From Desmodus rotundus (Eukaryota; Chordata; Mammalia; Chiroptera; Phyllostomidae), in the NCBI RefSeq assembly GCF_022682495.2, contig NC_071395.1, forward strand, positions 56,063,242 to 56,127,241: a stretch of DNA of 64,000 nt. The letters are read 5' to 3'. Within the stretch, counting starts at the first letter, position 1. Each line of letters opens with the position of its first letter. The notes under the pieces are model-generated. The model saw only the letters and a program-made list of their open reading frames with translations. It did not search any database and was not told where the DNA came from. Both the position numbers and the translations under genes were made by a program. Below are positions 13,311 to 24,706 of the stretch, piece after piece.

Positions 13311-14126
13311 CTATCGGGTGGGCTGCAGTGTGGACTGGGGGCAAAGGGGATGACCTGAGGTAGGGCAGCAGCCCTTCAATGCGGGTAGGCCAGCGGAGGG
13401 ACTGGAGGGCACCTGTGCTCCACACTGTACTGGATTTGGTAAACCTGGCATGAATCTTGCATTGCTGTCTGGAGAAGGTATGATTGTGGCAGCATAGCAA
13501 GGGGGAGTCACGTCCATTTGAATGTCCTCCTCATCATCAAACACTGGCTGAGAGGTCAAAGCTGCAGCTTCCCTGGCTGTGATGGTGGCAGAACCCTGAC
13601 CAGTCTGAGTGGCCAGGGGCAGGGTGTCTGCCATCACCGAGCCAGGAGGAGCAATGGAAGGGGCAGACTGAGTGGCACTGCTGTCAACTGTGCCCTCTGT
13701 TTTGTCCTCCAAGGCCTTTTTGCTCTGCAAGGTGCTCTGCAAGGTGCCTAGGTTTTGGTCATTAGCAAGGCAAGGCAACTTAGGAGGTAGGGGCAGCTCA
13801 CCTGGATCCTGGAGCAGTGGTGGCAGCAGCAGCAGGAGTGACTCAGAAAGTTTCCTCTTGCACAGCTTCCTGCTGGCAGAGGGCACTGGAGAGCTGCTCC
13901 TCAATGGCTCTTCAGCATCCATCTCCTTATACAATATTAGAGAAGGTGGTAAGCTGGGCAGTTGGTCTGTAGCACTTCTTCTGTGGATGTCTTGCAAGAT
14001 GCAAAGGGGCCTAGGTGTAAGATCCCCACTTTTATGGGGGCTGCTCTGGTTGTTCTGTTCCTTGTTCTGTACCTTATTGTTCTTGTTCTTTGCCATCTCT
14101 TTGGGGGACTCTTCTTGGACCTTCAC
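13311..14126 (-). other. Unrecognised 270-codon open frame
   Basis: This is the longest non-transposon open frame in the window. The apparent first codon is GTG, and the same frame stays open upstream for about 30 more codons before a TGA near 14188. Further upstream it reads on with protein-like content until another stop near 14390, so it may be a decayed longer frame. The predicted product is rich in Ser, Pro and Leu, with a basic Lys/Asn-rich start, a Leu run (SESLLLLLPPLL) and an acidic patch (FDDEEDIQMD). I do not recognise the family. It could be a degraded retrocopy or a chance frame in GC-rich DNA. No TSD or poly(A) was found. Confidence 0.3.
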
Positions 14127-17100
14127 CTCCAGCTCCTTTGCACAAGGAAGTGCAATGGTACTGGATGGTACTTCCCAGCCATGACTCCCTGCTCAGGTGG
14201 TGAAAGCAGGAGAGAAAATCTGTGCTCTGGAGGAAGGATACAGACCACTCTTGAGGGTCCAAACATCCTTGAATTTTGAGCATACAGAATGGGCTTCTTT
14301 GGAAGGTCCTTCCAGTTCACTAAAGGGAAGATACCCACAGTGAGGTACATAGTCTGCAAAAGAGGACATCGACTTCTCAGTGCGATGTAAAAGCTAGAAG
14401 ATACAGGTATATGATTCCAGTGAGACAGCCTGTGTGACCAGGGTCCTTGGCAGGTGCAGGAGAAGTGGGGTGGTCCTGGCCAATGGGGAATCACCACAGA
14501 GGACAGAGAAGACCAGAGAAGACCAGAGAAGACCACTGGCTGATGGCCACCACGAAAGGGTTGGCAGCAGAGGTGACAGAATAAAAGATAAAACTCAGAA
14601 ACCAAATTGCCCATCTAGAGCCAATTGTGTGCCAAACAAACCGAGAACAGAGTGGAAACTGGGAGAGCATCTCCTTCTCCTTCTCTTCCTACTCCTCTGG
14701 GGCTCTAGCACACACTGAGCTAACTGCAGTCAGGACTTCTGATGTCTCCATGGAAACCTCAAAGAACCAGCCCAGGGCATGGAAAGAGAGGGATCAAAGG
14801 GCAAGGGGTGGGGCCTTAAAAACTGGCCAATCCCTTCATGACTTCTGAGCACCTGGACCTCCAGCAGTGGGTAGCAGGTTTCTGGCACCTGCTGGCCCTC
14901 CATGAGGGGTCTGTTCCAGACCACTGAGGCCCCATCTACCAGTCCTTGCCCTACCTGGTCACTGCAGAAAGTGAAGCGGCAGAAAAGAGGGGATTACTTT
15001 CAACTGTAATAGAAAATAAGTAGCTCCCTCTTTGGAACACCACTGTGGATTATGATTGCATTACTCACCACCTGAAACCTTCACAAGAAAAGCCAACATC
15101 TCACATCAGAATGCAAGAGGAAAAGGAAGCTCCACGAGTTCACAGTTAAGTTTTCCTACTAAAAACTCGTGAAAAAACCATGAAAAGACTTCCATTGTCT
15201 TTTCTGGCTATGTGTACAAAACCACACATATAAGACTTTATATAACATACAAAACCACACATGTAATGCATTATATACACAGAAAACCACACATGTAACA
15301 CATTACATACTAAAAAGCAAAGAAGGTAGTGGAATCACATCCCTGGAGCACACGTTTTGCAGGCACAGGCCTGGAGAGGATGTGGAGAGCTGAGCAGAGC
15401 CAGGACATGAGGATGGTCCCTGGGACGTGGGGTACAGGATGTGCTGAGGACCCCCACGTTCTGAATGCCAGCAGAGGTGCGGTGGAAGTCAGAGTCCAGA
15501 TGAAAGAGGTGAAGACTGGCAAAAAGAAGAGAGAAACCAAGGAAGTCAAGGGAGAGACTCCAATGCAGGATGTCCCAGGGAAAGAAGATCTGGAGTTGAC
15601 CGATACAAGGACAAGAAGTCAAAGATGGCTCATGGTGCACACTCAGTGGTATCACATGCAGACCCCAGTGAATGAGACATGGGGAAGGGAATTTAGGACA
15701 AGAAGAGTCCACTTATGACAGGAGGACACAAGAGGTGACAGAAAACAATGAATTGTAACCATGCACTAGAGCATGTGCTGACAAAGAGACATTTCTGCCA
15801 CTCCTGTCCCCTGCTCTATGCCCAATGCCTCTAACACAGAGTGGGCACCTAACAATCACTGGTTAAGTGAGAGAGTCTTCCCTGAGGCCAACTTGTTCTG
15901 TGAGATTTGGGGGCAAAAGGAAGGCACCTGCTTAGAAGAAAGCTCAATGTGCAGACTCACAGTGAAGACTGTGGCAACAGGTCAGTGTGGCAGAACTGCC
16001 TCATTCAAATCTGACACAGTTTTTCAACATTTCTTAATAAAAGTACAGAAAATTAAACACACGGTAAAAGGGCTGCTGCAAAGGAACACTAATAAGCTAT
16101 TATTTCACCTCAAAAGTTCAAAGGTCCCACAGCCTCTGATTTATCTATCTCCTGAACAAGAAAATAAAAAATTGGAAGTAGTGGAAAAATAACTAAATAA
16201 ACACAAACTTTCCACAGAATTGAAAACATAATAATAGTTTAAATGTTTATTTGCTGGTTTATCATACCAAGTAGACATAATAGCAATGTAAAATTTTATC
16301 CAAGTGAACAATATCATTTTCTATTTTCTGTACAACATGTGATTGCATAGGGACAAATAAAGCCTAGATTAGATATCAGATTTAATACCACAGATATTTT
16401 TTAAGCTCACAAACTGCTCAAGTTTAGCTTCAAAATGCAGTAAGTTTTAGGATTCTGAGTCACTTGTCTTAACTATGTAATGTGTAGATGCTCTCCTCTA
16501 ATTTCATGCTATTAGATATTTTTATGTACACATTTATGTATAGAAACATACACACACCAATAAATAACAGGGAAAACTATGTTAAGATATAAAGAAACTA
16601 TATTGATCTAAAGTATTTACAAGCTACTCCAAATACAGACATAGTGACACTTAATGCACATAAAATCTTTAAAACACATTATACACCTTCTTGAAATCTC
16701 ATTTTTGAAGACTTGGTATGGAGATATAATCACAATACCAAGTTATGTGACAAGAACAAGGCACAATTGTATATATGCAATATGCTTGAAAATATAACAT
16801 TATAAAATATAAAGATTAGAAGGAAATATACCAAAACATTAATGGTGGTGTAGATGTACGGGACAGATAATGATTTTTATTTTGATATCTTTGTCATACT
16901 CAGTAGTTTACCTATATTCTATATTGATGAATTTTAGAGACATTCAAAACACAAGGTACACAATTACTCACCACATTATAGTAGCTTTTGTTAATGGCAG
17001 TTATATTGAATCCTTTGGGAGGGCTCTTCAATGTTCCAGATTTGGGAGACAGGCTCTTCTGAAATTAAAATATCAAGCAGTTTTACTGATAAAAACTAGA

Positions 17101-17424
17101 GACAACCAAAGGAACCAGCCCCCCACACAGCCCAACAGGGCCGGTCCAGCCCCTTGACTGAAATAAACCAAAAAGAAGATGAACAGAAGGCCTGCGTGCT
17201 GCTAGGAGGCATCCCAGGGCCCACATCTCCTCCTTGAGCTCAACAACCTCAGCTCAGGCTGAGAAGCTCTGAAAGATTATGCTCCATTGTTGTCAGCAAA
17301 GAACACTCCATTGTAAGCTACCCATACAGCTTACGAATATGTAGTAAGGGTAAAACGTTACACAAACAAAATTAGAGAAAATGTTGGCAGGTTATGTGAC
17401 AAAATTAAAACATCAAGACCCACA
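14127..17424. other. Unannotated stretch with small repeats
   Basis: A 10-bp unit (gaccagagaa) is repeated three times at about 14501-14532. A degenerate unit of about 34 bp starting 'aaaaccacacat' is repeated three times at about 15218-15311. A short L2/MIR-like phrase with 'acacagagtgggcacctaacaatcact' character lies near 15795-15870. From 16200 to 17000 the DNA is AT-rich with no recognised element. Confidence 0.45.
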
Positions 17425-17910
17425 GTCTGGGATTTTTGAAGACGGCAGAGGAGTAAGTGGAAGCTACACTAACCTCTTCCCAGGACTGATACAGAGAGAT
17501 CTAATCAGATACTGGGGAGAGGTGGAGAGGGGCCATAGGAGGAGGTTGCCCAGGGCAATGGTAAACAGTCTAGGACAGGATTGGCTGAGAAGTGAACACC
17601 TCTGGAGTGCATGGAATTATGGGCAAGAAGATTTGAAAGAAAAGCAGTGCTCTGGGGTTGGCTCACTGGCTCCCTCTCTTCTTCCTCAAGGATGCCAGGA
17701 TGATGGTGCTGCAGCTGCCTGTGGACAGTATTTTGGATGGGAAGGAACTCTGGGCAGAGGCTAGGATTGGGCAGCCCTGGCAGAGGACGGCAGGGTTATT
17801 CTTCTTTGTATGTTCTAGAGGGGACAGGCCTGCCTTCTTCCAAAATTGTGTAGCTTTTGTATCTTATGTTGTTTTAGTTTGTAAACTAGCCCTATAGAAA
17901 TAAGATAATT

Positions 17911-17928
17911 AAAACTAACAGGGGGGAT
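17911..17928 (+). repeat. Target-site duplication, left (copy B)
   Basis: aaaactaacaggggggat (18 bp) is repeated exactly at 24689-24706. The preceding 'aatt' gives the bottom-strand cleavage site TTTT/AA, the preferred L1 endonuclease target. Confidence 0.97.
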
Positions 17929-19626
17929 ATACGTTTCAGGTCTTCGGAAGATGGCGGCAACATAGGTGGGAGCGGAGTCCACTTCCCCTCAACGCCAGGG
18001 AAATACCTAGCTGATCTGAGGAGCAGAGCGAACAGCCAACAGTATTCCAGCATATACGAAGATCAGAGACCAAAGATAGAGGACACTGAAAGATCTGACG
18101 GTAAGAAGAGTGCTGAAGGACAATAAGGTCCACGGGACCCAGGACCGCGCGGTACAAGGGCGGCAGAAGCGCCAGCCCTGGCGCAGGGGCTGCGGCAGGA
18201 GTCTTGGGAGAGGGCCAGGCTGCGCTGTGAGCAGCCAGGTGCTTGATTAGACCAGGGGGGCTTGAAAAGGAGGAATTTCTCAAAAAGAAAAAGAAAATAG
18301 AGACACTCAGGGGCTAGTTAGAGAACTCTGGGCAGCAGCCGCGGCCCCTGGTGCCCCTCCCCCCTCTGCCCCTGGACTGCGAGTGCCAGATAAGCAGCCC
18401 TGGGGCTCACCTGAGGTCCGGTTGCGTGCACGAGATTAGCAAACTGGGGGCACACACATGAAACCCCGGAGGGGCGCCCACACCTGAAACCTCCGAGATA
18501 ATTTGGAGCAGAGACTAGCTGCTCCACCCACAGGCCCAAAACCTCGGAACCGAGTGCCGCGTGATTCAGTCCCAGGGCGGCCCCGCCCGCCCGAGAGACT
18601 CATGCCCAGGGCGGCTGGATCGGGCCCCCAAGCACAGAGCCTGTGGCTCAGCGGGCTGAGCGCGCTCACCAAGCACAGGGCCTGCTGGGTGCCTGTTTTC
18701 CAAATACAAAGCTGCTGGCGAGTGTCCTAACCCCAAGGCGGCTGAATCCGCCACCTGCGCACCAGCGTTCCAAGCCCTGGCGGCTCGATTGGTCCGCCGG
18801 CTGCGCGCTCAGGGCACAAAATAACATCACAGACCCAAAGCGGCTGGATTCCCCTGCTGAGCGCGCACACGTCACAAGCCAAAGCGGCTGGATTAGCTGA
18901 TCAACGGACTGATTGACTGCCAGGGACCACACCTACAAAACAGCGAAGAGTGTGACCCAGGAAGAGAGAAAAGTGAAACCAATCCTTCCAACCACCCCCT
19001 CCCGTTGCACAGACAGGACACCAGCAGAAATAACCTGACCGGTTTAAAGCCAACAGAAGGTTTTTTTTTGTTTTTTTTTTTTTTTATCCTTTTTCTTTTT
19101 TTTCCTTTCCCCCTGAATTCCTTCTTCCTCTCTCTTTTTTTCTTTTTTTTCATTCCTTCTTCCTCCCATCCTTTACCATTTTTATGTCTTCTTCCTGCCT
19201 TCTTTTATCTATTTCTATGTTTTAATTTTTGTTAAAATTCCTTCTTATCTTGCCTACGATCTTTCTTTATTCCTTCTTCCCTCCTTCCTTCCTTTCCTCC
19301 TTTCCTATTTCCTTTTTCCCTCCTTCCCGTCTTTGTTTTGGTTTGTTTTGTGTGTGTGTGTGTGTTTTTTTTTTTTTCTTTTCTTTCGCCCCCCCTTTCT
19401 CTTTTTCCCACAGGTGAGACAACAAAACCTGGAGTGCTGAAAAGACTAGAGTTAGACCGTGTTAAACACATAAACGTCAGCTCAAGACCAGTGAGCACAG
19501 GAGAGTAAGGAGACAGCACCACCGAATCCCATTGGCATTCTACCATAGAAGTTCATATCATAAATCCAGGGAGTCAGAATAGAGCAATTTAAGACTCAGA
19601 GGCCAACAAGAAGAGCCTCACAAACA
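17929..19626 (+). promoter_or_regulatory. L1 copy B 5' UTR / internal promoter
   Basis: The first 1 kb is GC- and CpG-rich (strongest at 18140-18900) and begins with a YY1-like motif at 17948-17957. From about 18572 a degenerate unit with core 'aaagcggctggatt' recurs several times (18605, 18731, 18775, 18834, 18878). From 19062 to 19410 there is a long pyrimidine tract ending in 'cccacag/gtgag'. The L1 5' UTR normally acts as an internal RNA polymerase II promoter. The function of the repeat units and of the tract is inferred. Confidence 0.85.
19062..19416 (+). other. 350-bp polypyrimidine tract in L1 5' UTR
   Basis: Nearly all bases are T or C, with a (GT)n patch at about 19350-19366. The tract ends in CAG at 19411-19413 followed directly by GTGAGA, so the junction resembles both a strong 3' splice site and a consensus 5' splice site. 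Comparable tracts occur in old copies H (58190-58560) and I (complement, about 56430-56735), so this is a lineage trait, not a one-off expansion. Confidence 0.8.
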
Positions 19627-20559
19627 ATGGGAAGACAAAGAAACAATTCCCAAATGAAAGGAAAGGAGGAAGTCTCAGAAAGAATACTAACCGAAAAAGA
19701 GGCAAGTCAACTATCAGATACTGAGTTCAAAGCAATGGTCATCAGGAAGCTCACTGAGCTCTCTGAGCTCAAAGAGAACTACCAGAAACTACAAGGAAAC
19801 TACAATGAACTCACTGCAAACTATATCAACATGAAAAAGGAAATAGAAACTATCAACAAGAGCCAAGAGGAAATGAAGAATACAATTTCTGAATTGAAGA
19901 ACACAGTAGAAGGAATGAAAAGCAGACTTGATGAAGCAGAGGATCGGATCAGCGAGCTGGAGGATAAAGTAGAAAAAAACACCCAGAAGGAGCAAGAAAA
20001 GGAAAAGAGGCTCAGAAAGAATGAAGAGGCAATAAGGGAAATGCAGGACAACATGAAACGTAACAATATCCGTATAATAGGAATACCAGAAGGAGAAGAA
20101 GAAGAGCAAGGGATAGAAAACCTGTTTGAAAAAGAAATGATGGAAAATTTCCCTAATCTGAGGAGAGAAAAAGTCACCCAAATCCAGGAAACACAGAGAG
20201 TCCCAAGCAAGAGGAACCCAAAGAGACCCACTACAAGACACATCATAATTAAAATGGCAAATTTCCAAGACAAAGAGAGGATCTTAAAGGCAGCAAGGGA
20301 GAAAAAGGAAGTAACATACAAGGGAGCCCCAATAAGGTTAGCAACTGACTTCTCAATGGAAACGCTCCAAGCCAGAAGAGAATGGCAAAAAATATTCCAA
20401 GTAATGAGAACCAGAGGCCTGCAACCAAGACTACTTTACCCAGCAAGGCTCTCAATCAAGATAGAAGGCCAAATAAAGAGTTTCCCAGACAAAAGAAGTC
20501 TAAAAGAATACAGCTCCATCAAACCAGCTCTGCAAGAGATGCTAAAGGGACTGCTTTAA
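19627..20559 (+). CDS. L1 ORF1 protein (ORF1p), intact
   Basis: This 310-residue protein has the normal L1 ORF1p length. It is the RNA-binding, chaperone-like trimer that packages L1 RNA in cytoplasmic RNPs. The start at 19627 (atgggaagacaaag) fits the family N-terminus. A heptad-rich coiled coil spans about residues 45-140, the RNA-recognition domain about 145-235 (NNIRIIGIPEGEEEEQGIEN), and the C-terminal domain about 236-310 (KERILKAAREK, then ...LLYPARLS). No stop, shift or missing block is seen, unlike the ORF1 in copy A. It ends 46 bp before ORF2 in another frame. It could still be made if the locus is transcribed. Confidence 0.93.
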   Translation: MGRQRNNSQMKGKEEVSERILTEKEASQLSDTEFKAMVIRKLTELSELKENYQKLQGNYNELTANYINMKKEIETINKSQEEMKNTISELKNTVEGMKSRLDEAEDRISELEDKVEKNTQKEQEKEKRLRKNEEAIREMQDNMKRNNIRIIGIPEGEEEEQGIENLFEKEMMENFPNLRREKVTQIQETQRVPSKRNPKRPTTRHIIIKMANFQDKERILKAAREKKEVTYKGAPIRLATDFSMETLQARREWQKIFQVMRTRGLQPRLLYPARLSIKIEGQIKSFPDKRSLKEYSSIKPALQEMLKGLL

Positions 20560-20605
20560 GGAAAGGAAGGAAAAGAGAAAGACAGAGGAACACAGGTAGG
20601 AAATA

Positions 20606-23600
20606 ATGGCAATGAATAACTACCTATCGATAATAACCTTAAACGTAAATGGATTAAATGCTCCAATCAAAAGACATAGAACAGCTGAATGGATAAGAAA
20701 ACATGACCCACACATATGCTGCCTACAAGAGACCCATCTCAGGACAAAAGACTTACACGGACTGAAAGTGAAGGGCTGCAAACAAATTTTCCAAGCAAAC
20801 GGACAGGAAAAAAAAGCAGGGGTAGCAATACTCATATCTGACAAAATAGACTTCCAAAGAAGGGCCATAAAGAGAGACCCAGAAGGTCACTTCATAATAC
20901 TCAAAGGAAGAATCCACCAAGAAGACATAAACATTGTAAATATATATGCACCCAACATAGGAGCACCCAAATACATAAAGAAAATATTGGAGGATTTCAA
21001 GAAAGATATTGACAGCAACACAATTATAGTAGGGGATTTTAACACCCCACTATCAAAAATGGACAGGTCTTCCAAACAAAAGATCAACAAAGATATTGTG
21101 TCACTTAACAATACCTTAGAGGAAATGGACTTAACTGATATATACAGAGCTTTTCATCCCAAAGAAGCAAAATACACGTTCTTTTCAAGTGTCCATGGAA
21201 CTTTTTCAAAGATAGACCACATGATAGGACACAAAGCAAGCCTCAACAAATTCAAGAAAATTGAAATCATATCAAGCATGTTCTCTGACCACAAGGGTCT
21301 GAAACTAGAAACCAACGCCAAGGGTAAAAACCCAAAACACTCAAAAGCATGGAGACTGAATAGCATGCTATTAAACAATGAATGGGTCAAGAACGAGATT
21401 AGGGAAGAAATCAAAAACTTCCTGGAAACAAATGAAAACGAACTCACAACAACCCAAAACCTACGGGACACAGCAAAGGCAGTCCTGAGAGGGAAGTTCA
21501 TAGCAATACAGGCCTACCTTAAGAAGTTAGAAACAGTTCAAACAAACAACCTAACCCTATGCCTACAAGAACTGGAGGAACAACAACAAAGACAGCCCAG
21601 AGCAAGCAGAAGGAAGGAAATAACCAAGATCAGAGCAGAACTAAATGACATAGAGACTAAAAGCACAATTGAAAGGATCAATGAATCCAGGAGCTGGTTC
21701 TTGAAAAGATAAACAAAATCGACAAGACTTTAAGTAGGCTCATCAAAAAGAAAAGAGAGAGGATCCAAATAAACAGAATTAGAAATGAAAGTGGAGAGAT
21801 TACAACTGATACCACAGAAATACAAAGGATCGTAAGAAATTACTATGAAGACCTGTATGCTAAGAAATTTGAAAACGTAGATGAAATGGACACATTTCTA
21901 GAAAAATATAATCTTCCAAAACTGAATGAAGAAGAAGCAGAAAACCTGAACAGACCAATATCAGCAAAGGAAATTGAAGCAGTCATCAAGAAACTCCCAT
22001 CACACAAAAGCCCTGGACCAGATGGTTTCACAGGAGATTTCTACAAAGCATTTAAGGAAGAACTAACCCCTATCCTTCACAGACTATTCGAAAAAATCCA
22101 AACTGATGGAAGACTCCCAAACTCTTTTTATGAAGCCAACATCATCCTAATCCCAAAACCAGATAAAGACACAACGAAGAAAGAAAACTTCAGGCCAATA
22201 TCGCTGATGAACATAGACGCTAAAATTCTCAACAAAATATTAGCAAACCGCATCCAGCAATATATTAAAAAGATCATCCACCATGACCAAGTGGGATTCA
22301 TCCCAGGGATGCAAGGATGGTACAATATTCGCAAATCAATAAACATAATACATCACATCAACAACAGCAAAGACAAAAATCACATGATCATATCAATCGA
22401 TGCGGAAAAAGCATTTGATAAGATACAGCACCCATTTCTGATAAAAACACTCAGCAAAGTGGGAATAAAAGGAGCAGTCCTCAACATAATTAAGGCCATA
22501 TATGAGAGACCTACAGCCAACATCACACTCAATGGACAAAAACTTAGAGCTTTCCCACTAAGATCAGGAACTAGACAAGGATGCCCTCTCTCACCACTCC
22601 TATTCAACATAGTATTGGAAGTCCTAGCCACAGCAATCAGACAAGAAAAAGCAATAAAAGGCATCCAAATTGGAAAGGAGGAAATGAAACTGTCACTGTT
22701 TGCAGACGACATGATAGTGTACATGGAAAACCCTATAGACTCCACTCAAAAACTACTCGACCTAATAAATGAATTTGGCAAAACAGCTGGATACAGAGTC
22801 AATACCCAGAAATCAAAGGCATTCCTGTACACCAGCAACGAAACTGCAGAAACAGAAATCAGGAAAAAAATCCCATTCGATATAGCAACAAGAAAAATAA
22901 AGTACCTAGGAATAAACCTAACCAAGGAGGTAAAAGACCTGTACTCAGAAAACTACACAACACTGAAGAAAGAAATTAAGGAAGATACAAACAAATGGAA
23001 GCATGTACCATGTTCATGGATTGGAAGAATCAACATTATCAAAATGGCCATACTACCCAAAGCAATTTATAGATTCAATGCAATCCCTATTAGAGTACCC
23101 ATGACATATTTCACAGATATAGAACAAACATTGCAGAAATTCATATGGAACCATAAACGACCTCGAATAGCTGCAGCAATTTTGAGAAAGAAAAACAAAG
23201 CAGGAGGGATCACAATACCTGATATCAAACTGTATTACAAGGCCACTGTAATCAAAACAGCCTGGTACTGGCATAAAAACAGGCACATAGACCAATGGAA
23301 CAGAATAGAGAGCCCAGAAATAAACTCAAACCTATACGATCAATTAATATTTGACAAAGGAGGCAGGAGCATAAAATGGAGCAAAAACAGCCTCTTCAAC
23401 AGATGGTGTTGGGAGATCTGGACAGCTATGTGCAAAAAAATGAAACTCGATCACCAACTTACGCCATACACGAAAATAAACTCAAGATGGATAAAAGACT
23501 TAAATATAAGCCGTAACACCATAAAAGTCCTTGAGGAAAACATTGGCAGGAAAATCTCAGACATTCCACGCAGCAACATCCTCACAGACACATCCCCTAA

Positions 23601-24426
23601 AGCAAGGGACATAAAGGAAAGAATAAACAAATGGGACCTCATCAAAATAAAAGGCTTCTGCATGGCTAAAGAAAACAGCACCAAATTACAAAGAGTACCA
23701 ACAGTATGGGAAAACATATTTGCCAACGATACCTCAGACAAGGGCCTGATCTCCAAAATATATAAAGAACTCACTCGACTCCACTCCAGGAAGACAAACA
23801 ACCCAATTAAAAAATGGGCAAAGGACTTGAACAGACACTTCTCCAAGGAAGACATACAGAGGGCCCAGAGACATATGAAAAGATGCTCAGCATCACTAGC
23901 CATCAGAGAGATGCAAATTAAAACCACAATGAGGTATCATCTCACACCAGTCAGAATGGCCAACATAAACAAATCCACAAACAAATGTTGGAGAGGATGT
24001 GGAGAAAAGGGAACCCTTGTGCACTGTTGGTGGGAATGCAGACTGGTGAGGCCACTGTGGAAAACAATATGGAATTTCCTCAGAAAACTAAAAATGGAAC
24101 TGCCCTTTGACCCAGTAATTCCGCTGCTGGGATTATACCCTAAGAACACTGAAACACCAATCCAAAAGAATCTGTGCACCCCAATGTTCATAGCAGCACA
24201 ATTTACAATAGCCAAGTACTGGAAGCAACCGAAGTGCCCATCAGCAAACGAGTGGATCCAAAAACTATGGTATATTTACACAATGGAATTCTACGCAGCA
24301 GAGAGAAAGAAGGAGCTTATACCCTTTGCAACAGCATGGATGAAACTGGAGAGCATTATGCTAAGTGAAATAAGCCAGGAAGTGAGGGACAAATACCATA
24401 TGATCTCACCTTTAACTGGAACATAA
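20606..24426 (+). pseudogene. L1 ORF2, one-base deletion only (copy B)
   Basis: The first 365 codons give a complete endonuclease with Asn13, Glu42, Asp144, Asn146, Asp228 and His229 in family positions. A single T is missing in the short T-run at 21698-21702 ('ggttcttgaaa' against 'ggttctttgaaa' in copy A), which stops translation at 21712. The original frame is then open from before 21886 to the normal end, carrying FADD (22699-22710) and the C-terminal zinc knuckle (near 23986). Restoring one base would give about 1273 residues, the usual size. As it stands the copy can make an endonuclease fragment but not the joined enzyme. Confidence 0.95.
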
Positions 24427-24496
24427 GCAATAGAAGAAAAAAGCAAACAAAATATAACCAGAGACATTGAAGTTAAGAACAATCTAACAATAGCCA

Positions 24497-24523
24497 GGGC
24501 GGGGGTGGGGGGTGGGGGCGGGG
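24497..24523 (+). other. G-quadruplex-prone G-run in L1 3' UTR (copy B)
   Basis: Identical in sequence to the run at 4674-4700 in copy A. Confidence 0.75.
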
Positions 24524-24688
24524 ATAGTGGGAAGAGGGTATTACAGGAACTACTATAAAGGACACATGGACAAAACCAAGGGGGAGGGTGGAGAGGGGGG
24601 AGGGAGGTGGGTTCACCTGGGGTGGGGTAGAGGGATGGGGAGAAAAGGCATACAACTGTAATTGCATAACAATAAAAAAAAAAAAAAA

Positions 24689-24706
24689 AAAACTAACAGG
24701 GGGGAT
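24689..24706 (+). repeat. Target-site duplication, right (copy B)
   Basis: Exact partner of 17911-17928. The old host sequence resumes at 24707. Confidence 0.97.

Larger units (their letters stand above)
17929..24688 (+). mobile_element. L1: Full-length young LINE-1 copy B
   Basis: This 6760-bp element is bounded by a perfect 18-bp TSD. Order: 5' UTR 17929-19626, ORF1 19627-20559, a 46-bp spacer, ORF2 20606-24426, G-rich 3' UTR, short poly(A). It starts with a YY1-like 'aagatggcgg' at 17948-17957, as mammalian L1 promoters do. ORF1 is intact and ORF2 lacks only one base. The exact TSD, the standard target site and near identity to copy A all indicate a recent insertion. Confidence 0.98.
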
